Shown piece after piece: positions 17,145 through 25,909 of a DNA stretch of 64,000 nucleotides. The stretch lies in NCBI GenBank assembly GCA_026004215.1, contig BPIR01000002.1, forward strand, positions 361,844 through 425,843, read 5' to 3'. The notes beneath the pieces were generated by a model that was not told the origin of the DNA, ran no database searches, and was given only the letters and a program-made list of their open reading frames with translations. The DNA is from Candidatus Binatia bacterium (GTDB lineage: Bacteria; Desulfobacterota; Binatia; HRBIN30). How positions within the stretch are numbered: the stretch's first letter is position 1; each line of letters opens with the position of its first letter. Position numbers and translations under genes: made by a program.

Positions 17145-19973
17145 ATGCAACCTTACATCGTCATTCGCGGAGCGCGGCAACACAACCTCAAAAACGTGGA
17201 CGTGCGCATTCCGCGCGGTCAATTCGTCGTCATCACGGGTGTGTCTGGTTCGGGCAAGTCCTCGCTCGCTTTCGACACGCTCTACGCCGAAGGCCAGCGC
17301 CGCTACGTCGAGTCTCTCTCCGCCTACGCGAGACAGTTTCTAGAGCAACTGGAAAAGCCCGACGTGGACTCGATCGAAGGCCTGTCTCCAGCCATCGCCA
17401 TCGAGCAAGCGGCTTGGGGCGCCAATCCACGGTCCACTGTGGGCACGGTGACGGAGATTTACGATTACCTGCGGCTCCTGTTTGCCCGTGTCGGTGTTCC
17501 CTACTGCCCCAACTGCAATCTTCCGATCCGCGCCCAAACGGTTCCCCAGATCGTGGACGAGCTCCTGAAGCAGCCTGCAGGGACCCGCTTGCAAATCCTT
17601 GCGCCGGTCGTGCGTTCCCAAAAAGGCGAGCACAAGGAAGTCCTCGATCAATTGCGCAAGGCAGGGTTTGTGCGGGTGCGGGTGGACGGCAGCTTGTTCG
17701 ACCTGGATGCCATCCCACCTCTCGTGCGCCAACGACCGCATACGATCGAAGTCATGGTGGATCGTGTTGTCGTGCGCGAAGGGGTAAGTTCCCGTCTGAG
17801 CGAGTCCGTGGAGCTGGCGTTTCGTTGGGGACACGGCGTGGTTTTGGTGGAAGAACTGGCCGAGACGCCGGAGCGGAGCCGTAAGTCGTGGGTTTTCAGC
17901 CAGCGGCATGGTTGCCCCGTGTGTGGCTTTGCGCTGCCCGAACTCAGCCCGCGCTTGCTCTCTTTCAACAGCCCGCACGGGGCATGCCCGGCATGCAAGG
18001 GCCTGGGAGAAGTCAGCTCGTTCGATCCCGACTTGCTCGTGCCGGACCCGTCGCGGTCGCTCGCCGATGGGGCGATCGAGTTATGGGGACCCATCGATCC
18101 CCGCACGCGCTTGGGAATGTTGCTGCAGGAACTGGCAAGTCGGCTCGGCTTTTCTCTCGAAACGCCCTGGCGAGAACTCAGCGAGGAAGCGCGACAAGCA
18201 GTCTTGTATGGGAACCTCGCGACTGCGGCCCAACCATCCGGCCGGCGGAACCATCTTGGCGCGACCAAGCTCCGCTACGGAGGATTGATCCCGCTTTTAC
18301 AGCGCCGCTGGGAGCGAGGCAGCACAACCCGCGAACATCAACAACTCGGCCGCTATCGCAGGGCGCAGCCTTGCCCCACGTGTCACGGCCAGCGGCTTCG
18401 GCCCGAAGCACTGGCGGTTCGACTAGGGTCGAGCAACATTGCCGAGGTCACGGCGCAATCAATTCCGGAGTGCATTGCCTTCCTATCGCAACTCGAGCTT
18501 GGCGCCACCGACAAACAAATTGCCACGCCAATCCTGCGAGAGCTTCTCAGCCGCTTGCAGTTCCTCGTGGATGTCGGGCTCGGTTACCTGTCGCTGTCCC
18601 GCCGAGCCGACACACTGTCAGGCGGAGAGGCGCAGCGCATTCGCCTAGCGGGCCAACTCGGCGCAGCACTCAGTGGAGTGCTGTACATTCTGGACGAGCC
18701 TTCGGTGGGCCTGCACCCCCGCGACACCGACCGGCTGCTCGCCATGCTGCAGCGCTTGCGCGACCTCGGGAATACCGTGGTCGTTGTGGAGCACGACCGC
18801 GACACCATTTTGGCTGCCGACTACGTGATTGACATGGGGCCGGGAGCGGGCACTCGGGGGGGAGAAGTGGTGGCTGCGGGCACGCCAGCAGAGATTGCCG
18901 CGCACCCAAACTCGCTCACTGGACAGTACCTTTCCGGACGCCGCACCATCCCGCGCCCTGAGCGCCGCCGTGCAGGCAATGGATCGTTTCTGCAGCTCGC
19001 CGGGGCATCGTTGAACAACTTAAAGGATGTCACAGTCACCATTCCGCTCGGCACGCTCACCTGCTTTACGGGTGTTTCCGGGGCGGGAAAGAGTTCACTG
19101 GTGTTGGACACGCTCTACCCCGCACTGGCGGCGCGACTCCACCACCGCCAGATCAAGGCCGGGCCCTTTGGCGAATTGCGGGGCTGGCAGGCTTTGGACC
19201 GAGTGATCCAAGTGGATCAAAGCCCCATCGGCCGTTCGCCGCGCTCGAACCCCGCCACGTACACGGGTGTGTTCGACGACATCCGCGATTGGTTTGCGCA
19301 GCTTCCCGAGGCTCGCGCCCGCGGTTTCGGTGCCGGGCGATTTTCGTTCAATGTGCCCGGTGGCCGCTGCGAAGCTTGCCGTGGCGAAGGGCTGTTGCGG
19401 GTTTCGATGCACTTCTTGCCCGATGTTTTCGTCACCTGCGATGTTTGTGGCGGAAAGCGCTACGAGCGGGAAACGTTAGAAGTCCGGTACAAGGGAAAGA
19501 CGATTGCAGACGTGCTGGACCTAACGGTAGCCGAGGCGCTCGACTTCTTCAGTGCGGTTCCCCACGTGCAGCAAAAGTTGCGCATGCTTTTCGACGTGGG
19601 GCTGGACTACCTCGCGCTCGGGCAACCAGCGCACACGCTTGCCGGTGGGGAATCCCAGCGCATGAAACTTGCCAAAGAGTTGGCCCGCAAGGGAACCTCA
19701 CGGACCTTCTACATTTTGGACGAGCCCACCACCGGCCTGCACTTCGAAGACATTCGCCGTTTGCTCGACGTTCTCCACCGCCTGGTCGATGCCGGCCACA
19801 CTGTCGTCGTGATCGAGCACAACCTCGAAGTCATCAAGGTTGCAGATTACATTATTGATCTCGGGCCCGAAGGCGGAGATCGAGGCGGGCACGTCGTCGC
19901 TCAGGGCACACCCGAGGAAGTCGCCCGCGTAGAAGGATCCTATACCGGCCGTTACCTCCGCGCACTGCTGTAG
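17145..19973 (+). CDS. uvrA: Excinuclease ABC subunit A
   Basis: UvrA is the DNA-damage-sensing ATPase of nucleotide excision repair. The 942-residue protein has the normal length. It carries Walker A loops GVSGSGKSS (residues 32-40) and GVSGAGKSS. ABC signatures LSGGEAQRI and LAGGESQRMKLAKEL and zinc motifs CPNC, CPVC...CPAC and CEAC...CDVC are present. I prefer the ATG at 17145, because IVIRGARQHNLKNV is the family N terminus. A TTG 45 bases upstream would add 15 unrelated residues. Neither start has a clear ribosome site. It stands alone on the plus strand; uvrB and uvrC are not in the window. Confidence 0.97.
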   Translation: MQPYIVIRGARQHNLKNVDVRIPRGQFVVITGVSGSGKSSLAFDTLYAEGQRRYVESLSAYARQFLEQLEKPDVDSIEGLSPAIAIEQAAWGANPRSTVGTVTEIYDYLRLLFARVGVPYCPNCNLPIRAQTVPQIVDELLKQPAGTRLQILAPVVRSQKGEHKEVLDQLRKAGFVRVRVDGSLFDLDAIPPLVRQRPHTIEVMVDRVVVREGVSSRLSESVELAFRWGHGVVLVEELAETPERSRKSWVFSQRHGCPVCGFALPELSPRLLSFNSPHGACPACKGLGEVSSFDPDLLVPDPSRSLADGAIELWGPIDPRTRLGMLLQELASRLGFSLETPWRELSEEARQAVLYGNLATAAQPSGRRNHLGATKLRYGGLIPLLQRRWERGSTTREHQQLGRYRRAQPCPTCHGQRLRPEALAVRLGSSNIAEVTAQSIPECIAFLSQLELGATDKQIATPILRELLSRLQFLVDVGLGYLSLSRRADTLSGGEAQRIRLAGQLGAALSGVLYILDEPSVGLHPRDTDRLLAMLQRLRDLGNTVVVVEHDRDTILAADYVIDMGPGAGTRGGEVVAAGTPAEIAAHPNSLTGQYLSGRRTIPRPERRRAGNGSFLQLAGASLNNLKDVTVTIPLGTLTCFTGVSGAGKSSLVLDTLYPALAARLHHRQIKAGPFGELRGWQALDRVIQVDQSPIGRSPRSNPATYTGVFDDIRDWFAQLPEARARGFGAGRFSFNVPGGRCEACRGEGLLRVSMHFLPDVFVTCDVCGGKRYERETLEVRYKGKTIADVLDLTVAEALDFFSAVPHVQQKLRMLFDVGLDYLALGQPAHTLAGGESQRMKLAKELARKGTSRTFYILDEPTTGLHFEDIRRLLDVLHRLVDAGHTVVVIEHNLEVIKVADYIIDLGPEGGDRGGHVVAQGTPEEVARVEGSYTGRYLRALL

Positions 19974-20100
19974 CGTGTTTCCCGTCGCCGAATAAAAAAC
20001 GAGGCGCCTCCCCAAGCCGTGTGCAGGCGAGGGAAGAGGACGCTAAGAGCAACATTCGCCGGTCAATCGCCAGCCTTGCGGCGGGCCGCTGGAGGCAGTC

Positions 20101-21306
20101 ATGCAATCTCGACGTCGCGTTTACATGGATCACCACGCTACCACACCTGTGGACCCGCGCGTGCTCGAAGCCATGATGCCGTACTTCTCCGAAAAGTTCG
20201 GCAATCCTGCCAGCCGCCACCACCAATATGGCTGGGAAGCGGCCGATGCGGTCGAGCGCGCGCGTGCCGAAGTCGCTGACCTCATCCACGCGCAACCCGA
20301 CGAAATCATTTTCACCAGTGGAGCGACGGAGGCGAACAATCTCGCGATCAAGGGCGCGCTCGAGTTTTATGCAAACCGGGGCAATCATGTCGTTACGGTG
20401 GCCACGGAACACAAGTCGGTCCTGGACGTGTGCCGCTATCTCGAACGCAGCGGGAAGGCCGAGGTTACGTATTTGCGCGTGGATTCCTACGGATGTATCG
20501 ATCCCGACGCGCTGCGGCGGGCGCTTACGCCCCGCACGGTGGTGGTATCGATCATGCACGCGAATAACGAGATCGGCACCGTGCAAGCGTTGGCGGACCT
20601 CGCGCCGATCGTCAAAGAAAGCGGAGCGCTCTTTCACACGGATGCGACGCAAAGCGTCGGTAAGATCCCCGTGGACGTGAACACACTGGGCGTGGACTTG
20701 CTGTCCATGAGCGCCCACAAAATTTACGGTCCGAAAGGTTGCGGTGCGCTCTACGTGCGATCGAAACCCCACCGGGTGCGCTTGAGCCCATTGTTGCACG
20801 GTGGAGGGCACGAGCGCGGTCTGCGATCCGGCACGCTCAACGTACCCGGAATCGTGGGTCTCGGCCAGGCATGCTCGATTGCCCGGCGAGAAATGCCAGC
20901 CGAAGCGGAACGCCTCCGAGCTCTGCGCGAGCGACTGTACCAGGGACTCGTTCGCGAGCTGGATGACGTCGTCCTGCACGGGCATCCGTATTTGCGCTTA
21001 CCGGGCAATCTGAACGTGAGTTTCCCGTACATTGAAGGCGAATCCTTGCTCATGGCCCTGACGGACGTGGCGGTGTCTTCTGGTGCTGCGTGCACCTCCG
21101 CGACGTTGGAGACCTCGCACGTACTGCGCGCCATCGGCGTGGATGAACAACTCGCTCAAGCGTCGATCCGTTTTGGCTTGGGCCGGTGCAATACCGAGGA
21201 AGAAGTCGACTACGTCATTGGGCGCGTGGTCGAAGAGGTCCGGCGACTTCGGGCACTCTCTCCCTTTTACGCGGCCCGCAAGCGCTCCCGATCGTTGCCG
21301 ACCTGA
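20101..21306 (+). CDS. iscS: Cysteine desulfurase, NifS/IscS family
   Basis: This 401-residue PLP enzyme moves sulfur from cysteine to Fe-S cluster scaffolds. PLP Lys207 is in [12 protein letters not shown], and the catalytic Cys331 is in [34 protein letters not shown] and [15 protein letters not shown] are family signatures. It is followed 130 bp later by an IscA/HesB-type gene, which supports an Fe-S assembly role. IscU, HscA and a regulator are not adjacent, so this is a reduced set. NifS versus IscS cannot be settled by sequence alone. Confidence 0.94.
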   Translation: MQSRRRVYMDHHATTPVDPRVLEAMMPYFSEKFGNPASRHHQYGWEAADAVERARAEVADLIHAQPDEIIFTSGATEANNLAIKGALEFYANRGNHVVTVATEHKSVLDVCRYLERSGKAEVTYLRVDSYGCIDPDALRRALTPRTVVVSIMHANNEIGTVQALADLAPIVKESGALFHTDATQSVGKIPVDVNTLGVDLLSMSAHKIYGPKGCGALYVRSKPHRVRLSPLLHGGGHERGLRSGTLNVPGIVGLGQACSIARREMPAEAERLRALRERLYQGLVRELDDVVLHGHPYLRLPGNLNVSFPYIEGESLLMALTDVAVSSGAACTSATLETSHVLRAIGVDEQLAQASIRFGLGRCNTEEEVDYVIGRVVEEVRRLRALSPFYAARKRSRSLPT

Positions 21307-21436
21307 GCGCTGCTCGGCCTGGGGCGGACTGAAAACTCGCAGCGGGGCTTGCGGCCTGGAGTGACCGAACACTAGGGAAGAAAACACCTAACGCAGGCAA
21401 ACTTGGAGCTGGGCGAAGGACAAAGGAGCAAGCACC

Positions 21437-21760
21437 ATGGCCATCACGATTTCAGAGCGGGCAGCCGAGCGGATTCAAGAGCTTGTACGCCAGTCTGGAA
21501 ACCCTGAGCTGGGGCTGCGCATCAAGGTTGTTGGAGGTGGATGCTCTGGGCTCCAGTACAAGATGGACTTGGATACCGAGCGAGCGGGCGACAAGGTGTT
21601 CGGCACTGGGGAGGCAAAGGTCATCGTGGATCGGCGCAGTTTCTTATACCTCAACGGCACCGAACTCGATTACCACGACGCCCTGGTCAATGCGGGATTC
21701 ACGTTGCGCAACCCAAACGTGAAGCGCACTTGCGGCTGTGGCGCCTCGTTCGCGGTTTAG
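21437..21760 (+). CDS. iscA: Iron-sulfur cluster assembly accessory protein, HesB/IscA family
   Basis: This 107-residue A-type Fe-S carrier has the three conserved cysteines, Cys36 in GGGCSGLQY and Cys99 and Cys101 in the CGCG tail. The sequence KVVGGGCSGLQYKMDL and the end RTCGCGASFAV are typical of the family. It receives or delivers [Fe-S] clusters in the cytoplasm. The ribosome site AAGGAG lies about 10 bp upstream of the ATG. It is probably co-expressed with the cysteine desulfurase just before it. IscA, SufA, ErpA and HesB cannot be told apart here. Confidence 0.95.
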   Translation: MAITISERAAERIQELVRQSGNPELGLRIKVVGGGCSGLQYKMDLDTERAGDKVFGTGEAKVIVDRRSFLYLNGTELDYHDALVNAGFTLRNPNVKRTCGCGASFAV

Positions 21761-21979
21761 GTGCTCGCGGGGGAATACGAGGTCATCTCCCATGCAGCCG
21801 GCCTTGCGAGGCAATCGAGGCTTCCGTTCACCCACCGACGCCTGCACGGGCATGTGCGGCCTGAATTCCTGTCGCCGTCTGCTACCCTTCCAGATCTCGG
21901 CTCTCGGAGCGGCTGACGTGATTGGTGGTTCTGTCGTGGTCCTGCCAAAGGAGCGCGTCTGACCAAAGGAGGCGAAACA

Positions 21980-22393
21980 ATGCCACAAGCGCCAAACCAA
22001 CAGGACAACCTCACGCACCTGCTGCAACCCGACTCCCTGCTTCCAGCCCAGTATTTTGCCGCTCTCCGGCGAAGGCTGGAGCACGAGCCGGAGCGCTGTC
22101 TCGTCGTCGCGCTATTGCAGGATGCGGTGGAGTGCTTCCAGAAGCACCTGTTTGCGCGGGACCGCAAAAAACGCCAGCTCTTTCGAGATGCGGAGGAATG
22201 GATTTCCTCCACCGACCGCACGTGGCCGTTTTCATTCGAGAACGTGTGCGAGCAGCTCGAACTCGATCCCGAATACATCCGCAAAGGGCTGTTTGCTTGG
22301 AAAGCTGCCCAACTTGCCCGCGGCTGCGCGGAACGAGACGCGGCCGGCGCCAGTACGCCTCCGGCCAGCCGGACTTCTTTGCGCTCTCGCTGA
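21980..22393 (+). CDS. Conserved small protein of unknown function (FSFENVC family)
   Basis: I do not recognise a named family for this 137-residue protein. It is soluble and mostly helical in appearance. The segment LLPAQYFAALRRRL is followed by LQDAVECFQKHL, then DAEEWIS, then WPFSFENVCEQLELDPEYIRKGL. The start is firm: AAAGGAGG lies just upstream of the ATG. A paralogue with the same order of motifs lies at 45.3-45.8 kb. The last 25 residues are rich in Ala, Ser and Arg and look unstructured. It lies between the Fe-S carrier and the long SppA. A regulatory or DNA-binding role is possible but unsupported. Confidence 0.75.
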   Translation: MPQAPNQQDNLTHLLQPDSLLPAQYFAALRRRLEHEPERCLVVALLQDAVECFQKHLFARDRKKRQLFRDAEEWISSTDRTWPFSFENVCEQLELDPEYIRKGLFAWKAAQLARGCAERDAAGASTPPASRTSLRSR

Positions 22394-22538
22394 GCGTGTT
22401 CACCCAGACTCTGTGTCCGGGCCTGCCCTCACGGGATGGGCAACGCACGCGCCGCGCGTGCGCGAGAGCGACTTGGAGTTTCCGATCGCACGTTCTCGCG
22501 CGTCGTGATCCTGGGTAGGATTTGCTAAACGACGGCCC

Positions 22539-24194
22539 ATGCTTTGGCGGCTGTGGCTGGGGATCCGGATTGCACTGCACTACGTTGGAGAAGCATTTCG
22601 CTGGGCTACGGGGAGAAAACGACCCTTTGCATTAATCCGCATCACGCTTCGGGGAGAGTTGCGGGAAACGTCCCCTGCCGGCTTTTGGAGTACGCGTCAT
22701 CCCAAAACCTTTACGGAGCTCGTTGTGGGCTTGCGCTGGGCCCGGGAGGACGAGCGAGTTCAAGCCGTCTTCATTCATTGCGACCACGCGTTGCTCGGTT
22801 GGGCACAAGTCCAGGAACTCCACCGCGGTCTCATGGCGCTTCGGAAGGCAGGCAAGCGGGTGTATGTCGCGCTGGGTCAGGCAAGCGCAGCCGAGTACGT
22901 GCTTGCCAGTGCTGCAGATCAGATTTTTCTCTCGCCGGCTGGATCTCTGGACATGGCCGGCCTGAGCGCGGAGGTGTGGTTTTTCGCGCGCACGCTCGCG
23001 AAGCTCGGCATCGAGCCGGAAATCATCCAAGTTGGCGAGTACAAAAGTGCCGCTGAAGTCTTCACGTCCACCGAGATGTCTCCCGCGCACCGCGAGGCGG
23101 CCGAGGCATTGTTGGATCATCTCTTCGAAGAAATCGCCGGCACCGTAGCGGCCGGCCGGCAATGGGAGGTACAACGGGCCAAGGAACTCATCGAAGGGGG
23201 GCCGTATGACCCCCGCACCGCCTTGGAGGCCAAGCTGGTGGACGAGTTGCGGGACCCGATTGCCGCAGAGTGGAAGGTTCTGGAAACACTCGGCATGCCG
23301 GAGGGCAAGGCGATCGACTTTCACGGTTACACCCATCGGCGCAGCCTCGAGCTCCGACGCCTGTGGTGGCGTTACCATGGCCGGCACGTGGCTGTAGTTC
23401 ACGTTGCGGGCCCGCTTTTCGATCCGCCGCGTGCGCCGGCTCGGCCATCGCCATTGTTGCGGGACTTGGAGGGATTGCGCGAAGATCCGCGAGTCCGGGC
23501 CGTGGTGGTGAGAGTGGTCAGCCCCGGTGGTTCGGCGTTTGTGGCCGACCGCCTTTGGCACGCGCTCGAGCGCATCGCGGAGCGAAAGCCGGTGGTGACT
23601 TCCTGCGGCGATGTTGCGGCCTCGGGCGGATATTACGTAGCCGTGGTGGGCCAGCCGTTGTTCGCCGAATCCGCCAGCGTCACCGGTTCGATCGGAGTTC
23701 TCAGCGGCAAGTTTGTGTTCCGTGGTCTTTATGATCGGCTGGGAATTGACAAGGATCGAATTGCTCGTGGTCGCCACGCGGGGATTGCGTCGGACGCCAC
23801 GCCTCTGACCGCCGAGGAGCGTGCGCTGCTAGAGCGGCACGCGCGGGCCTTTTACGATCGGTTCGTGGACATCGTCGCCAAGGCAAGGGAGCTCGAACCC
23901 GAACGGGCGGAAGCAGCTTCCAAGGGACGAGTGTGGAGCGGTCAAGCAGCGCTCGAACGCGGTTTGGTGGATTGGCTGGGCGGCTTCGAACAGGCTCTGG
24001 ATGCTGCGGCGTTGCTCGGCGGCTTTGATCCCGAGGTGCCTCCACCGATCGCACACTATCCGCGCCCTCGACCTTTCTGGCAGTCTTTTTTCGAGCGGCT
24101 CCGTCCGAGTCCGCCAATTCCGTTTCCCGCGGAGGACTCGGTGATTGGGAGTGGAGTCTGGGCTTGGCTGCCGGTGCAATACCGCTTTCGCTGA
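22539..24194 (+). CDS. sppA: Signal peptide peptidase SppA, long (67-kDa-like) type
   Basis: This 551-residue protein has two S49 domains, as in E. coli SppA. The general base Lys169 lies in VGEYKSAAE of the first domain. The nucleophile Ser362 lies in CGDVAASGGYYVA of the second, so both halves of the dyad are present. GSIGVLSGKF follows. The first 25 residues (WRLWLGIRIALHYVG) form a possible membrane anchor. It would digest signal peptides or act on other membrane-bound peptides. No partner gene is adjacent on the 3' side, where a repeat-rich gap begins. Confidence 0.9.
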   Translation: MLWRLWLGIRIALHYVGEAFRWATGRKRPFALIRITLRGELRETSPAGFWSTRHPKTFTELVVGLRWAREDERVQAVFIHCDHALLGWAQVQELHRGLMALRKAGKRVYVALGQASAAEYVLASAADQIFLSPAGSLDMAGLSAEVWFFARTLAKLGIEPEIIQVGEYKSAAEVFTSTEMSPAHREAAEALLDHLFEEIAGTVAAGRQWEVQRAKELIEGGPYDPRTALEAKLVDELRDPIAAEWKVLETLGMPEGKAIDFHGYTHRRSLELRRLWWRYHGRHVAVVHVAGPLFDPPRAPARPSPLLRDLEGLREDPRVRAVVVRVVSPGGSAFVADRLWHALERIAERKPVVTSCGDVAASGGYYVAVVGQPLFAESASVTGSIGVLSGKFVFRGLYDRLGIDKDRIARGRHAGIASDATPLTAEERALLERHARAFYDRFVDIVAKARELEPERAEAASKGRVWSGQAALERGLVDWLGGFEQALDAAALLGGFDPEVPPPIAHYPRPRPFWQSFFERLRPSPPIPFPAEDSVIGSGVWAWLPVQYRFR

Positions 24195-25109
24195 GGTCGG
24201 TACCGGGGCCAGAGTCCCAAAGCCGCTGGGGGTGGCCCCCGGCCCTCGAAAATGGGAGAGGCCGCAAGGGGGTAGGGGTAGCCGCGGTGGATGTCGTGCG
24301 AAAGGCAACGCGCAGGCTGTTTCGCTCGAGCCGCTTTGGCTGTGCCACTCGGAAATGGGACGAGTGCACAACTCCCCCGAGCCCTTTCGACTCGCGTTGC
24401 CACGGCGGGCCTGGAAGGAAAATGAGCGCGGGCCCACTCGTAAGGTTTTTGTCGCCGCATCCCAGGGAGGCGCGGTGTCCCGGGCGGGTTGAAGACTCCG
24501 CCGCGACGTGGCGTACCGACGCCCACCCGCCCTGCCAAAAGGAACGTCGCCGTCTTCTCGGTCCGTCGCTCATGCTGAGTTTCATGCCTGCCGATCGAGC
24601 GACCACCGGAAAAGCGCGGCCCGCATGCGACCCGTGCGGCACGCGAGTGGGTTCCCGTAGCCGCTCACGCGGTTGGCCGGCCTCCCGCGTGAGCCCTCCG
24701 ATCGTACCCGTTTCGAACGCCCCGAACCGCCACAAGAAATTGTGGGTGTCCCAGATTCTCTCTCCTAGGTGTTCCGATCGCCGACCATATCTTTGCGGAC
24801 TCTGGAGGGGGCGGTTCGGACAGCTCTAAACCTCACCCTCTCGATTGCATCCCTACTGGTCTCTGTTGGATTCGAGGCAACGCCGATCCAAAAGGCCGGC
24901 AGTTTCGAACCATCAGCGATAAGAATGGAGTAGCCAATCTCGCAGTCCCAATCGGAAAGCAGCCACTCGGGCGCGTTGTGGCTCGGTCGGTCTATCAGCA
25001 CCATCCCATAAACGGGTGTCCCATACACAACTCGCCCTCTGTGTCCCCCACTCAGTCGGATCCCTGGATCGAACCGCGGGTGTCGCCGATTGAGCTGCTT
25101 CAGGCTGGA

Positions 25110-25341
25110 TCGGGTGATTCCCGCGGCCAGGGCACTCGTTGGGAGCGCTGCGAGAGGTCCCCAAGGCTTGAGCACGCTCCGAGCTGAACCCAACGAACCG
25201 CAGCAAAACAAAAGTGGGTGTCCCCTAACGACGGACTTCCCACAACGATCGATGGGCCGACTCGGCAAGGGCCCCTCCATCCAATTCGTCACGCCGGTTG
25301 AGGTCCCCTCGACTGAAAAGTGGGTGTCCCAGATTGCCACC
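25110..25341. repeat. 232-bp direct repeat, copy A
   Basis: This copy is closely similar to 25519-25750 at a constant offset of 409 bp. It contains the shared stretch with GGGAGCGCTGCGAGAGG and the two internal GTGGGTGTCC cores. A handful of substitutions separates the copies, so the duplication is old enough to have drifted. Confidence 0.9.
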
Positions 25342-25518
25342 AACCAGATTGCCACCAAAAGTGGGTGTCCAAAATCGGGCCCGGAATTAGACCCTGACGA
25401 CCCGCTGCCTCGCACCCGCCCCTGGAGCCGGCGAGCCTAAACGAACGAGACGCCGCCCCCTTCGGGTCATTCTTCAACTCATAAGTGGGTGTCCCAGATT
25501 GCCGCCCTCCACGCGAGA

Positions 25519-25750
25519 TGGGCTGATTCCCACGGCCAAAGCACTCGTCGGGAGCGCTGCGAGAGGTCCCCAAGGCTTGAGCACGCTCCGAGCTGAACCC
25601 AACGAACCGCAGCAAAACAAAAGTGGGTGTCCCACAACGATGGACTTCCCACAACGATCCATGGGCCGACTCGGCAAGGGCCCCTCCATCCAATTCGTCA
25701 CGCCGGTTGAGGCCCCCTCGACTGAAAAGTGGGTGTCCCAGATTGCCGCC
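25519..25750. repeat. 232-bp direct repeat, copy B
   Basis: This is the second copy of the duplication at 25110-25341, with an offset of 409 bp. The 177-bp segment between the copies is not duplicated but carries further GTGGGTGTCC cores. There is no flanking inverted repeat or transposase gene. Confidence 0.9.
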
Positions 25751-25839
25751 AGATTGCCACCGGATTGCCAAAAAGTGGGTGTCCCAGATGGGGGAGGGTT
25801 GCACCTTGGAGTTATCCGGGGTAAGAGTGCTGACCGATT

Positions 25840-25909
25840 GGTTTATATCAGCCGGTTTATAGCATTCGGTTTAGAGAGATCGGTTTAGAGCCCGGGGTTT
25901 GGAAGTGCA
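25840..25909 (+). repeat. Five 14-bp tandem repeats upstream of the mevalonate-hopanoid operon
   Basis: GGTTTATA begins at 25840 and 25854, GGTTTAGA at 25868 and 25882, and GGTTTGGA at 25896. The period is exactly 14 bp throughout. The last copy overlaps the TTG start of the decarboxylase gene. This A+T-rich stretch is the likely promoter/operator zone of the operon. Confidence 0.8.

Larger units (their letters stand above)
24742..25788 (+). repeat. Nine same-strand copies of a GTGGGTGTCC core repeat
   Basis: The core GTGGGTGTCC (one copy CGGGTGTCC) starts near 24742, 25012, 25214, 25320, 25361, 25485, 25623, 25729 and 25775. Most copies are preceded by AAA and followed by CCAGATTGCC or a close variant. 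All are on the plus strand. Spacing ranges from about 40 to 270 bp and is irregular, so this is not a CRISPR array. Read from the minus strand, the copies give repeated GHPL- or WDTHF-like peptides, which look like by-products of the repeat. The origin is unknown. Confidence 0.85.
24195..25898. other. 1.7-kb gene-poor, repeat-rich intergenic region
   Basis: No confident gene is seen in this region. It starts with G+C-rich sequence holding an inverted repeat, GCTCACGCGG at 24663-24672 with CCGCGTGAGC at 24685-24694. A lower G+C stretch at about 24830-25080 follows, then a dense set of direct repeats listed separately. Several open frames exist on both strands, the longest at 24765-25415 on the minus strand. 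Their translations are largely repeat-derived and match no family known to me. The region divides the SppA gene from the mevalonate-hopanoid operon. Confidence 0.7.

Noticed and set aside
24164-24829. 221-codon plus-strand open frame after the long sppA
   Set aside because: It is Arg/Pro/Gly-rich with no family resemblance. It overlaps the sppA end in another frame and continues into the repeats.
24742-25788. CRISPR array
   Set aside because: Spacing between cores is irregular (about 40-270 bp), the cores are only about ten bases and no cas gene is near.
25289-25804. 171-codon minus-strand open frame in the repeats
   Set aside because: Its translation is built from the repeat cores read in different phases and shows no independent coding signal.
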